Shown here: positions 30,327-42,060 of the stretch, piece after piece | Layout of the letters: every line of letters starts with the position of its first letter | Position numbering within the stretch: the stretch's first letter is position 1 | Source of the DNA: Portulaca oleracea | Lineage: Eukaryota > Streptophyta > Magnoliopsida > Caryophyllales > Portulacaceae | DNA: 64,000 nt | Reading direction: 5' to 3' | Assembly (NCBI GenBank): GCA_029582165.1 | Contig: CM055876.1 | Span: 17,514,501-17,578,500 of the forward strand | Translations under genes and position numbers: made by a program | Notes under the pieces: generated by a model | The model's database searches: none | What the model was told of the DNA's origin: nothing | The model's input: only the letters and a program-made list of their open reading frames with translations

Positions 30327-33300
30327 ATGACGGCAGGGATGGTTGGTCTGGTGCATGGAGCCCCTTGCTCCACCGCGTTAGGGCGGCGCCATGGCGGACC
30401 ACGGAGACCTCAAATTCATTGCTTTTCTTCTTCGGGTAAGTTGCATTAACCCTTAAGCTTTTCTCCCCCCCCCCAAAAAAAAAAAATTAAGAAAAAAAGA
30501 TCGGGAATTTCGTGGGAAATGAGTGGAATAACTTGACTTAATTAGCAACTGTGGGTTAAGTCAGGAAAATTCCTGGGTAAATGCGTTGCCATGTTGGGGT
30601 TCTTTCTTTCTGCCTATTAAATGGGTGATGAGATGATTGCCTAGTATATCAGGTTAATTTGGTTTTAATTCTTGGAACTCAACAATTTTCAACAATTTGA
30701 GTAGCTTTTTGGTGTCAATTGATATTGAAATAACCCTGATGACATGACAAGACAATGTGCGGTAAAAGTTAAGATTATGTTAGAGTTCCAAACCATCATT
30801 GGGCGTTCAACTCTCAGCTTAACTTTTTGGTTGACATGGTTCCACGTGGGACTTGGTGAGTCAAGTTCGAATCTTGGTACCCCATGTTTATTTGCGCAAG
30901 GTGAAGGGTCCTTTGCAATATCCACGTTTCAAGCCCGAAGGGAACTATTGGCTTAAGCTTTTTGTTGGGATGGTTCCACGGATTATGTAGGGAGGGTATA
31001 TAAAGCTTAAGTTTTTGGCTGAAATGATTCCACAGATTATATAGGGAGGGTGTATAAGAGGCAAAGCGAGAAGGGCCTAGACCTAACTTTGTCACAGACT
31101 CACAATATTTTGATAATGTAGTTACTAGAAATAGTCTTTTACTCAAGATATGATTATAGTTAGTTCCCTGCGCACACAATTTGCCATCTTGCTCTTTGTT
31201 TTGGGAGAGAGGGAGGGGTGGATTGGATTTTGATTAAACCTTGAGTAAATAATGGGCTCTTGAAAATGCTACTTTCAAGTCAGACTGGATGGCATCTTTT
31301 TAAAATTAAGGGAATCTGATTCTCAATGAGAGTTATTTATAACCAGGACAATTTGGTTGGGTACTAAGAATTTCATGGAAGATGCATTTGAGGAGGTTCA
31401 AGTGTAGACAAGCATGCCCATGAAGGATAAAGGTTGCTTCTAGATGACCCACAGATTGATTCCTAGATGGTTTGTGCATGTTAGTTTGGGTTTAGATTTA
31501 GAATTCAAAATCTTTTGGAGAATCTTGTTTTTTTCTGGAAGATTTTTGACAAACAAGTGTACTGCAATGCAAAGGATAACTGGAACAAAGTTCATTCGTT
31601 TGACTGTAACAGAATATCTAAAAGGCCATTTTGCTTTTATGTTCTATGAGCATGACCATATGCTTACTTGGAAATAATATTTCTTGTGTAAGAGTTGGAA
31701 CTTGAATTCAAGTCAACCATTTACCGGATCTTGCTGTCCTGCATACAAAGATCATAGCGCTTGTCTTTTGGTTAAGTTACCTTGTCTAAGATTGGTTAAT
31801 AGAAGTTCAATCTTTCGCTGAGCACGACTGTCTGGTTCATGTTGGTATTGCAATGCTGATTTCCTATCTGTAATCACATCACCAAACTATTATGTACAGA
31901 AAGCTGTATTTTATTAGTATTAATATACATTAAGAAATTGAAGGTTAGCTGTGACCTCTGTAGATATGGGAAAACTAGGTTTACCATGCTTTAATGGGTC
32001 TTCTCTTTTGCAATTCTACACTGTTTCCTATTGTTTTTTATGACTTTCTTCATAAAAACATGCTACAATTTGCTATGGATTGCAGATCACATATCATTTG
32101 TGAAGGATATTGCCTCCACCCAAGCCCCTGAGCATCTTCATCATTTGCTGAAAGTCCTCCAAACAAGAGGTCTGTTTCCTGACTCTTGACAGCAATGCTT
32201 AGCTATGTATATTTTTTTGCTGACTTTATAATTTACTATAACAGTATAGAGGTCTATGTAATTAGAAGCTGCAATTTTACAGGAGATGAATCAGCTAGCC
32301 CTTTCTTTTTTCTTTTTTAATTATCCTGTTGGTGATACTGCTCTGATTGTATTTTAGGTGAAACTATCATTTCTCCTGGAGCTAGGAAGGGCTTGATTCC
32401 TCTTGCTATTCCTCTATCGGAAAACTCGTCAGGTTAATTTGTCCCCCCCCCCCCCCCCCAACCCAAAAAAAAAAAAAAAAAAGATATGAAAAAGAATACC
32501 TTGCCCATTCCCTTCTTGTCAGCACTTTATGCATCATCCCTGACATTAACCATTGTTTTCTGCAGGTTCCATAACTGCATTACTGCGCTGGCCAACAGCT
32601 CCACCAGGGTACTAGATTCAAACCCCTAAATACCCTGCTCATGGAATTTCTATCATGAAAGCCTACCGGCAGTTATTCTTCAAAGCTATATGACCGCTGC
32701 TTTTCTGCACAGGATGGATTTGCCAGTTGTGGAAGTACACAAACATGGAGTGTGGCTTTTGGCAAAGAATGTAATGAGCTAATCTGAAAGCATGTACTCA
32801 TGTGCGTATTTGAACAAGTATTATACATATTGCAGCATACCGATACCATGCTTTGTCATAGGTTCTCCTTTGGCTTTTTGCTATGTTAACTTTCACATTC
32901 TCTTATGAACCCATCAGTTCCAATTAAAAGCTTGTGCATTCCGGACCATGTTTTTGGATAAATGCCTTAGTACACTTCCTTTACGATCCAGGTGGATCAA
33001 TACATTCACAGAATTCTAGTTGAAGAAGATGCAAAGAGCTCAGATGCTGACAACGTGCTTTATGATGCTTCATCTGAGGCTGGTAAAAAGCTTTACAGGA
33101 AGGGAGACTTCGCTGAGTCTCAAATTCTTAACCTGGATAGCTATCTTTTGAAAAAAGTAAGGCATCAAAGAGATACTTCTTTGTGTTATAAAGTGCTTGG
33201 ATGTATTTAATGAATTTCCCCCTTTTTTTAATTGAAAAACCTAGGTGGGGTTGTTCCCTGATATTCTGGAGCAGAAGGTGATGCGACATTTTGCTGATGG

Positions 33301-34168
33301 TGATCAGGTGAGACATTTTTTGCACCCATCTTATGGTTTTCTTCTACTAGTTATCTTTAAAATTTGTTTGTTTGTATAATCATGTGCATTTGCACTAAAG
33401 GTTTCTGCATTGGTGACGGGAGAGTTTTACACAAAGAAAGACCTGTTTCCAGGATTTGCACGGCCATATGTCTTCAATTCAAAGATATTGTTGAGGTACA
33501 AAAACTTCTTATTCAGGCATTGGTTAATGAATATATATTTGTTTGCTATTCTCATAGCAATGTCTACAAATAACTTGATCATGATTCTGAAAAGTATAAT
33601 CTTGGGATATTCTGAATCTGCAGAGTAGGACGTGTCTCGGAATCTAAAGATGCCGCAAGAGTGGCCCTGAAATCACCATGGTGGACATTGGGCTGTGCAT
33701 ACCAGGTGTGCAACCTTAATTATTTGGTTTGAAACAGTATATTCTTAGGACATTCTAGGATTGTGTTTTTGATGTGCAACCCTTTGGAACATGATCAGGA
33801 AGTTGCTGATCTTGCACAATGGGATGATGAGCAAATTGAGTACATCAGGGAGAAGGTGACAGAAGAGGGAAGGCAAGAGGATTTGAAGAAAGGAAAAGAT
33901 CCTCTTCAGGTAAAAGACCAAGTACAGTGTATATTATTGTCAAAACATGTGCAATGTAAGACAGATGAAACTCATGAGTTTAAGTTAAGAGCTCTTAATC
34001 CTACTCGTCTCCCAATTTTCTTTTCAGGTTGCATTGGATGAAGCTGCCTTTCTTCTGGACTTGGCTTCTATAGAAGGGAATTGGGATGAATGTCTGGCGC
34101 GAGTTGCTGAATGTTACAAGGAGGCTGGACTAGCTGAAATTGCTAAGTTTATTTTGTATAGAGATTGA
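30327..34168 (+). CDS. Putative chloroplast ATP synthase biogenesis factor (CGLD11/BFA3-like), 11 exons, 341 aa
   Basis: Exons: 30327-30435, 32086-32169, 32358-32432, 32566-32608, 32713-32770, 32992-33156, 33245-33307, 33401-33495, 33624-33705, 33799-33909, 34028-34168. All introns are GT-AG and all phases agree (1026 nt, stop TGA). The first 36 residues are basic and Ser/Gly-rich without acidic residues, as in a chloroplast transit peptide. The mature part has GLIPLAIPLS, ALLRWPTAPPGMDLPVVEV, GVWLLAKNVDQYIHRILVEE, ARVALKSPWWTLGC and EAAFLLDLASIEGNWDECLA. I recall these from plant proteins annotated IN CHLOROPLAST ATPASE BIOGENESIS, which assist CF1 assembly in the stroma. The name is from memory, so gene structure is firmer than identity. 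A second ATG at 30339 is an alternative start. Intron 1 (1650 bp) contains repeats; intron 3 has poly(C) and poly(A) tracts. Confidence 0.85.
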
Positions 34169-34731
34169 GCAAATAGAAGATTATCTGTCTCTCTTATTAA
34201 GTTAAGGAATTTGGAAGGTTTTTGGGAAATTGTCTCCATTTGATGCTGGCCAAACAGCTAATATCCGGATCTCCAAAAACCACGCACCAGCAATGTCCAC
34301 ACTAGATGGTCAGAGAAATGAGACTTCCAGCTTCCAGTTCTGAATGCGTTTTGATGAGTGATGACGGGTATAGTCTATTTACTGAAGTTTTGACTCAGCA
34401 ATTGTATTGTTTGTATATTTCATGTTATATATATGATGTACATTTTCAAGTAATGAAGGGAAGATACTGCTCAATACATATGTTAAACCGAGTTCAACTG
34501 CTAGTTATTTGGTTCTATACAAAGAGGAAATGCTGTGCATGAGAAAATTCAGATTATAATTTGCCTCTTCCCATCTTAAGAAGTTCACATTACAGCACTA
34601 TTTACAAGTAAGCTTAACCTTTTGGTGTTGGCAACTTTCTTGGGTGCAAAAAATGGTCCCTGGACATTTCTCACCAAAAAACAGAAAGGAAAAATGATGT
34701 AAACGGGGTGAAACAGGTCCCTGGAAATACG
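34169..34731. other. Convergent 3' region between the two island genes
   Basis: Two genes end here tail to tail, 563 bp apart. The interval should hold both 3' UTRs. No further coding sequence was found. Confidence 0.6.
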
Positions 34732-37715
34732 TCAAGCAACAAGCAAGACATCCCTTTGTCTAATCGATTGACTTGCATTTCGCTGCAAAGAAATGGTCTT
34801 CATCTTGCTGCAACCTGTCTTTCTTCTCAAGAACAGCTTCCTAACAAAACCAAACCCTCCACCTTGCTTCTTACTTGGCACAATGGCCATGGTTTGTTCA
34901 GAAGACCTCACTTTCACTTCAGGAGCAGGCAGAGCTTTGACGTCACTGGGGTTGAAACTTTGTGGCTTCTGCAAGTCATCCTGGCTTTCCTGTTTATCAT
35001 TGTCATCTGCCATCATTCGGTCACGCAGAGAAGACCGTTGGGGGGCCAGATTCCTTTTGTGAGAGGCTGGAGCCCTGGTCTCTGTCATCTTAGTTGTAGG
35101 AATGAGAGCCATGTTGTCTGGTGAGGGCAATGCCCTTAGTTGTTTCCCCCACTGCTGGATTGATTCCTGGCATTCAACTATTCCTTTCAGCAAGCATACA
35201 ATACGAAAGGCGGACTAAGGGGAGTCCAGGCTTAGGATTAATCTCTAGTGAAATAAGACGACTTACAGTTGTGAGTTTCTTTGCCATTTGATCTATGTCA
35301 AAATCTGGGGTCTCTTTCCTTGAGATACTGCAGTTGCATGTTCTAAAATCAGTTGAAGAATCTCACGTGAAATAAAAAGCAAATAATCAGAGTAGGATAT
35401 TCGAATTCTTACGTTTCTAGTTGAAGTTGAAGTTCAAGGCACGTTGCCTCCAGTTCTTCACAGCAGTTGTTCTTGTCCTCCAACTCTACCTCCAATGATG
35501 ATAACTTGTGAAGAATTTCATTTAGTTTGGCTTTTGCAACTGTAAGTTGTGTATCAAGATCTTCATTGATTAATCTTTGATTTTCCATTTGATCCTCCAT
35601 CACCCCCTTAACTTCCCTGAGAGCCTCTACTTCTGTTTTCAATCTTGCTATATTCTGGTCTGATTCTTGCAGGTGTTTTCTCAAGCCCTCGTTTTCCTCC
35701 ATCACTGACTCCAGCTCTTTCTTCATTCGTCTATTCTCTTCCTGTAACACAGACTGAATCTTAATCATCTGTGCGAGCGTGTTGTGACTATTTGGGCTAG
35801 ATACAAGTTGAATATCACTCTTCGATCTGTCAGAACCAAAATGCTTTCTTATCTTTTCCCTCGTAAATGAAGCATCTTTGATGTTCTGACCTTTCTCTAT
35901 CACAGAGGTGCAATTGCTTGGTGTGCCTTTAAGAGTCGGACCACCTACATCAGCGGGATCTTGTGATTTCCATGGGAGAAGGCCACTAATATTTGAACTG
36001 CTCTCCTCTTTCTGCATTGAGATGCCGTCCTTGCAACCCAGAACAATCTCAATATCTTGCAAAAGTTCAGAGAAACTTCTTTTCGAGACCCGATGCTCTT
36101 CCAAGATCAAGTTTAAAACTTCATCCAGCCAAGATTCACGCCTTTGAAGTACAAGTTCCTTGCTGGTTGATTGCAGCTGATTTTCTGCAGCTTGACCATC
36201 CATACCGGTTGCTACTAGAGCATACTTCTCTGCCTCGAGCAGATCATTGTTTCCAGTGAGTTCCAATGCTCGGCTTTCTGGTTGATTCCTGATTTGCCCT
36301 TTTCTGAAATGTTCCAGTTCTGCTAATAAAGCACTAGCCCACGATTCAGAATCGCCAATTCTGTCACTATTGCTGAGCTCAAACCCCGGTAAAGCCAACT
36401 GTCCCGATTCGCCATTTTCTGAGATGTGTTTCAGCTGAGCTTCAACCTCAGCCAACTGAGAAGCCATCTGGCAGCATCTAGCTCTCCAGGATTGAAGTTC
36501 ACTGTCATTTAAAGTTAGAATGTCTCTCAAGGTCTTGTTTTCTTCTTCCATTTGATATACCCTTTGGACAAGGAAACTTGTTCCCTTGCTTGGTTTCTCA
36601 GAGAAGTTCCCCATCATCATAGGACCTTGCAGCCTTTTTCTGATCAGATTGCGCAACTCCTGACATTCAGCTTCTAACTTTTTGATTTGCCTAGCATTCT
36701 CCAATGCAGATCTCTTGCTGTATTCTGTCTCTTCATTCAGCAGCTCGAGTTCTTCCTCCATAGAGCGGCATCTGTACTTGAGAAACGTGTTGTCCTCTTG
36801 AGCTGAATCCAACCTGACCATTAGCATGTCAAATTCAGCTTCCAACTGGGCTTTTCCTTTGTCTAGATCCTCAATCAACTTCTCTTTGCAGAGGAGTGCT
36901 TTCATCAAGTTGGTGTTCTCAGCCGATAAATTCAAAACTCTTTTGTTCGATTCAGCTAATTTACCCTCCAGCTTCTTTTGAGCCTTGTCAAAATCCTGTG
37001 TTCCTTTTGAAATTGCATTTTTTAACCTTTCATCCTGCTGTCCTTGAAGAGATTCTATCTCTTGCATGCACTCCCTCAGAGCAGCCTCAAGATGACACAA
37101 CCTTTGCTCTGCTGCTTCTCCTTGCAGCACAGCTTTGTTTAGCTCCTGCTTCAACAATGCAGCCTCTGCTTCTGCCATCTCTTTGCCTACAAGTAATTGA
37201 TCGCAGGATGAGATCAAGAAAAATTTGTGAGTGTTTTTCTAACCAAATATGACACAAAGTCAGAAAAATCCAACCCAATCCCATGCAGTAAATATTTCCT
37301 TGATCCTTGATGATCTGATGTAAACATCAACCCAACTTGAAACCAACCCAAACAAGTGATTTCCCGGGTCTGATATTGTCTGGTATATTAAGATAAGTTA
37401 GAGACAAAAGAGCAAGTTTGGTATGTACCTGCAACTGCTTCTTCTGCCATTCTTGCATACTTTCTGAGTTTTTCTTCTTTAGCAGGGCAATCACAGAACC
37501 TCTCACTAAGATTACTCGGGCATCTGCTCGATCCATTGTCATTATCTTCATCCTGAAGCAAAGAGAACTACCTCAAATCAGAATTCTGAAACTTGCAATT
37601 TTAGTAATGGCTCTAGGATGAGAGGATGCATTACCCCATCTAATATAGCTCTTCCATTGGCAACAATGGTCTTCTCTGAGGTTCTCCTTGACCATCGCCA
37701 TGCTTTATGCTCCAT
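34732..37715 (-). CDS. FPP: Filament-like plant protein (FPP, DUF869), 5 coding exons, 840 aa
   Basis: Exons from the start: 37635-37715 (MEHKAWRWSRRTSEKTIVA), 37429-37552, 35413-37186, 35267-35327 (an alternative acceptor would extend it to 35342, also in frame) and 34732-35214. Phases agree (2523 nt, stop TGA). The WxWxRRxSEKTIV start, KYARMAEEAVAGKEMAEAEA, LKYRCRSMEEELELLNEE, SWASALLAELEHFR and the C-terminal ECQESIQQWGKQLRAL block are hallmarks of FPPs. Most of the protein is predictable coiled coil; the tail is basic (GFVRKLFLRRKTG). FPP family members are associated with microtubule, nuclear envelope or membrane functions; which applies here is unknown. No defects were seen. Convergent with the upstream chloroplast-protein gene. 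Confidence 0.92.
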
Positions 37716-38350
37716 GTCTCTTTCCCTTACTATGCAGAAATCAAAGAAGGGCTAGTACAAGTGACAAATACCCTCCAAAAATCTGTGCTAAAATCCCAAA
37801 AATACAAAAGAACAAGGGAATATCATTATTCACCATCTTTCTCTTTCTCTTTTTGTGGACCAGTCACAAAAAAAAAAAAAAAAAAAGAACATCAAGATTC
37901 ATCATTTTTCCAGTGATACTTGAGTAGAAATATGACTTAGTGAAGGGAAGCAAATGATGATGTATTGAAGCACGAGAAACTATTACCACTGGGCACTGGG
38001 TATACTGAACAAATTTCAAGTAAGCCTCGAAATGATCAGATGAGTGGTTCACATTAAGATGGAAAGAAGAAACAAAAACCCAACAAATTTGTTCATGCAA
38101 ATTAAGATTAGTTCTCACCTGGATGAAGTTGTTCATAGTGAATTAGCATGAAACAGAAGAGAAGATTAAAGTATGAAAGCTCCACCGACAAGGTAGTGAG
38201 AAGAGAAGCAATAATAACTAATAAGGGATGGGGACAGTGAGGACAGTGGACAACAATGGAGAAAAGCAGAATTTGGGGCCGTTAAAAGCAGAGAAAGGAC
38301 CCTGTGATTGAGGAAGAGAAAAGAGTACGTATAAATGGAGTGGCTGTTAC
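37716..38350 (-). promoter_or_regulatory. FPP 5' leader with a probable intron, and promoter
   Basis: On the minus strand a good donor CCAG|GTGAGA at 38118/38119 and an acceptor TTCTGCATAG at 37730 would remove 37730-38118, leaving a short leader before the ATG at 37715. The transcription start would lie near 38150-38350. Inferred from splice signals only. Confidence 0.5.
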
Positions 38351-38485
38351 TTTTTTGACCAAAAGATAGTAGAGACAGAGGAAGAGGGTGCATGATTGTA
38401 CTGTCACTGTTTTGAAGAATTGTCCAAATAACAAACAGTATGATTGAAAGCTTGTAGTATGATTTTATGCAAGTTTTGGTAGTTT

Positions 38486-38870
38486 AACGTGCCAAGTGTA
38501 GTGTTTGGACTGGATTAGCTGTTGTATTTACTAATATTAACTATGAACTACTCTTTGCAAACCTCATTTGTGTTAATGTGTCTCTCCACACCAGTGGTGT
38601 TGGCGGTAGGTGGGTGAGTGAGTGAGTGATTCTTAAAAGAGTGCCACAGTAGAAATAAGGCGAAAAAGAAATTGCGACAAAATATAAAAAAATTGGGGGA
38701 AGTAATTTTTTTTCTATTGTTTGGTAACTTTGGTTTAAGTAAAAATTTGAAGAAAAAAAAAATAATTTTCTATTTATTTTTCTTTTTCTTATTTAGTTCA
38801 AGAAAAAATATATAGAAAAATAAAATTTACATGAAAACTTGTAAATGTTAAACTTTCTTTTTGTAAATTC
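38486..38870. repeat. Old duplication, copy 1
   Basis: It shares AACGTGCCAAGTGTAGTG, GGACTGGATTAG, CCACACCAGTGGTGTTGGC and the following low-complexity stretch with 39973-40790 in the same orientation. Copy 1 lacks the inverted-repeat element present in copy 2. Its end is cut by a Tourist MITE. Confidence 0.8.
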
Positions 38871-38875
38871 TACTA

Positions 38876-39118
38876 TGTCCTGTTCTTTTCTGCGGTATTT
38901 TGCGGTATGGTGTGGTGGAATTGTGGTGGGTGTGGTGGAATTGTGGTAGGTTATTGGTATGTGGGGTAGCTGAGGAGAGAGAATATAAAAAGTAGAGGAG
39001 AAAAGTGAGGAGAGAGAAAAGTAATGCTTCGTGGTAAAGTGTGGTGAGTTGTGGCAAACTGCGGTGTGCTGTGGACCTGTGGTACTGCAGTTTGCCAACC
39101 GCAGAAAAGAACAGGGCC
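38876..39118. mobile_element. Tourist-like MITE, 243 bp (family shared with 3438)
   Basis: The ends are TGTCCTGTTCTTTTCTGCGG and its inverse CCGCAGAAAAGAACAGGGCC. The flanks are CTA and ATA, a target duplication with one mismatch. The GTGGTGGAATTGTGG blocks are shared in inverse orientation with 3438-3689. Confidence 0.8.
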
Positions 39119-39187
39119 ATAGTTTGGAGAGAGAGAAAAAAAATTATTAAAATAAATATACAAGAGAGAGCGGTGGATAGAGAGAAT

Positions 39188-39822
39188 AGGGATGGCAACG
39201 GGTCGGTGGCGAATCGGAGGTGGGTACCTTAATAAACGGAGGTGGAGGTCCACCTCCAAATCCGATTAATCGGAGGTGGATGAACCTCCACCTCCAATTA
39301 TAATCGGAGGTGGAAGTCCTTAGATTATAATCAGAGGTCTAATTAGCATTTGTACTATTTATTTTTTTTATTTTTCTATTTTTTGACAACATTTTTGTTG
39401 CAATTTATTATATCATACTCATTACTTGTAAAAAATGAAACACCAACAACAAATCAAAATATTTTTTTTATGTAACAAAAAATATAACATTACAACAAGT
39501 GAGAAAAAGTATGTCAGCTGTTAAAATACTAGCAATACACCCTTTCTTGAAAAAAATTAAGCGTTAAATTCTCCCCTAAATTCTCAAATTTGGTCATATA
39601 ATAATTTTTCAGATTTTTTATATATATTTATTATTCTAATTGGACTTAATCGGACTTAATCAGATCGGAGGTGGTCATCTCTATATCCGCTCCAACTATA
39701 ATCGGAGTCGGACTTTCTTAATCGGATTCGGACTTGGGTTTCTTTTTATCGGACTTGAATCAGATTTTTTTACTGCGAATCAGAGCGGATTCGCTTCGGA
39801 TTCAGATCTGACTGCCATCCTT
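39188..39822. mobile_element. hAT-type non-autonomous element, 635 bp
   Basis: The terminal repeats are AGGGATGGCA and TGCCATCCTT. The flanks GAGAGAAT (39180-39187) and GAGAGAAA (39823-39830) make an 8-bp target duplication with one mismatch, as in hAT elements. The interior has many ATCGGAGGTGG/CCACCTCC repeats in both orientations. There is no transposase. Confidence 0.8.
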
Positions 39823-39972
39823 GAGAGAAAGATAAGGGAAAGAGAGTGGTGGAAGAAAAATATTAAAATTTATGCATGAGAGAAAGTTGGAGATACTGAA
39901 AGAAAGGTGAGAGACAAATATTAAAATGGATGCTTAAGAGAGTTGGAGAGAGAAAAAAGAGAGAGAGACATT

Positions 39973-40790
39973 AACATGCCAAGTGTAGTGTTTGGACTGG
40001 ATTAGTCACTGTATTTGCTAATATTAATTATGAACTTATCTTTTCATCTTCATTTGTACAAAAAATTATTATCGGAGATACTCCATATTTTGAAAAAACT
40101 ATTTTTTGATACTCTAAGTTTTCAAAACTGATTTATAGATACCCTACATTTTTAAGTTTGTAATTTTTGGGTACTTTTTAGGTCATATGACTTGAAAATT
40201 CCGATATGTTTAGGCGAGAAATAGACTATAGGCATGTAGGGTACCGATAAAGTACCCATAAATTACAAACTTTCTGCATAAATATATTGGAATCTTCAAG
40301 TTTTATTTTGCCGGAAAATTACCCAAAAATTACAAACTTAAAAATGTAGGGTACCCATAAACGAGCTTTGAAAACTTGATGTATGACAAAATAGTTTTCC
40401 CAAAATATGGGGTATCTCCAAGTAATTTTTTAAGTTATGCATCTATATATCCACAATAGTGGTGTTGGCCCTAGGTAGGTTCATCGCATGATTTCTTAAG
40501 AGTGCATTTGGACAGTAGAAAACACTCAAATAAGGCGGGAAAAAAATGGCGATGAAAGAAAATAAAAATAAAAATAGTTTTGTCTTTGTTTGGTTTGAGT
40601 AAAACATGAATAAAAACGATAATAAAAATAGAGTTTTTCTTTATTTGGTTTGAATAAATCTTGAATGAAAAAAAATTGACTTTACATTTAATTTATTTTT
40701 TTCTCTTGTTTGGTTCATGAGAAAATTACATAAGGAAATTGAATTTGTATGACGACTTGCAATTTGTGAATAGTAAAATATCATTTTTGT
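39973..40790. repeat. Old duplication, copy 2 (with insertion)
   Basis: It parallels 38486-38870 but is interrupted at 40060-40431 by an inverted-repeat element. After the insertion the match resumes at CCACAATAGTGGTGTTGGC. Confidence 0.8.
40060..40431. mobile_element. Inverted-repeat element, 372 bp, dated by an empty site
   Basis: The two arms are complementary over about 110 bp (AAAAAATTA...GGAGATAC at each end, ATACCCTACATTTTTAAG in the arms). Comparison with the duplicated copy at 38486, which lacks it, supports its limits. No clear target duplication was seen, so the superfamily is unassigned. Confidence 0.75.
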
Positions 40791-40799
40791 GGATCATCT

Positions 40800-42060
40800 A
40801 ATCTGATTTGGGAGCGAGACTAAAATAGATGCCCACAATCAATGAGGGAGAGTAAAATGTGTGTTAGAGAAATGTAATGGAAGCAAGAGAGATTGAAATG
40901 GGCCCGTAAGAGGGATTAAAATGGTTGTGAAATAAATGAGAGTCTAATGTGTGAAAAGGTGAGATTAAAATGAATGTGACTGAAAAGAGTATAGAGAGAA
41001 AATTGAGAGAAATGGAGAGAGGCGCCTCAAGAGATTAAGGAAAGAAAAGTCCGACTTTGAATTTAAATTTTCTTTGAACTTTCGTTTTGTATTTGTGGAG
41101 AAATGTTTTCGTCCTTTCAAATCCCTAATTTTTTTAATCTATTTTTCCAACTAATTTTTCATTTCATTTTCTTCTATCTAAATAGAGGAAACCTTGTTAT
41201 TTTCCATTCATGGGCAAGATACAATACTTAGAATAAAAAAAGTTGTCCAAAATATGGGAAAGAGGTTGTGTATCATATGAGCGAAATACTAATGTATATT
41301 TTTCTTTTGAGAGAAATACTAATATATATTAATATTGAAGGCATAACAAACTTTTGGCTGCCCCAAAAAATATTGGGTATGATCAAAAAGTATTTATCTG
41401 AATTTCAAACTAGGTCAATCGTTCATGTCTTGTATGAAATTATGTTCAAGTTGTCCAGATGTCTTGTAAAATTTGGGTTTGCTCAATTTGGACAATTGTG
41501 TCATGACCGTATCCAATTTGTGATCAAACATTGGATTGGATTTTAAAAGTCCAACACTCTGAGAAAAGCTAAAAATATTTTGAAAATAGAGTGGGGATCT
41601 AAAGTATTCTTAAGCAGTGCAATTCGGTCATTTGGTTCTGTTATTTAAACCCCCAAAGGTGTAAAGTATCAATGTTATCTTGACATACGATTCACTCATC
41701 ATACATCTGAGTTCGATTACGATCAACCTCGTCCGAACTGTAAATCAACAAAGGGGTTTGAGTATTGTATATTTGACCGAATACCGATATAATCAAACTC
41801 CAAATTAATTCGAACCCAAAATTTACCAATCCTACTTGGAGTTTCGAGTTCCAAAAAAAATTAAAAGTAAAAATCAAAAGAAAGTAGCTTAAAGCAACTT
41901 AGGAAATGTTTCATTACTTTGTTAGAATTCAAATCTGTTTTTCAACAAAGGACACGACTTTATTGATAGTAATGAAAAAAAATTACAAGCGATAAACTTA
42001 CCTTTTTCTAGCATAAGTCACTAGTTTGTTGGCAAGTGCTATAATATTTTTTTTAACCTT
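40800..42060. other. AT-rich intergenic DNA, nothing recognised
   Basis: It includes a purine-rich stretch (40840-41040) similar in composition to 39830-39970. Short open frames (41268-41546, 41692-41877) have no recognisable domain. Confidence 0.5.

Noticed and set aside
30840..31080. GTTCGAATC box and repeated GGTTCCAC(A/G)GATTAT blocks in intron 1 of the chloroplast-protein gene, recalling a tRNA-derived SINE
   Set aside because: No convincing A box at the right distance, no poly(A) tail and no target duplication were found; it may be a repeat but I cannot classify it.
34708..35124. Plus-strand 138-codon open frame
   Set aside because: It is the complement of the last FPP exon, which has matching splice phase and family motifs.
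38328..38340. TATAAATGG on the plus strand as a possible promoter
   Set aside because: It points away from FPP and no plus-strand gene follows.
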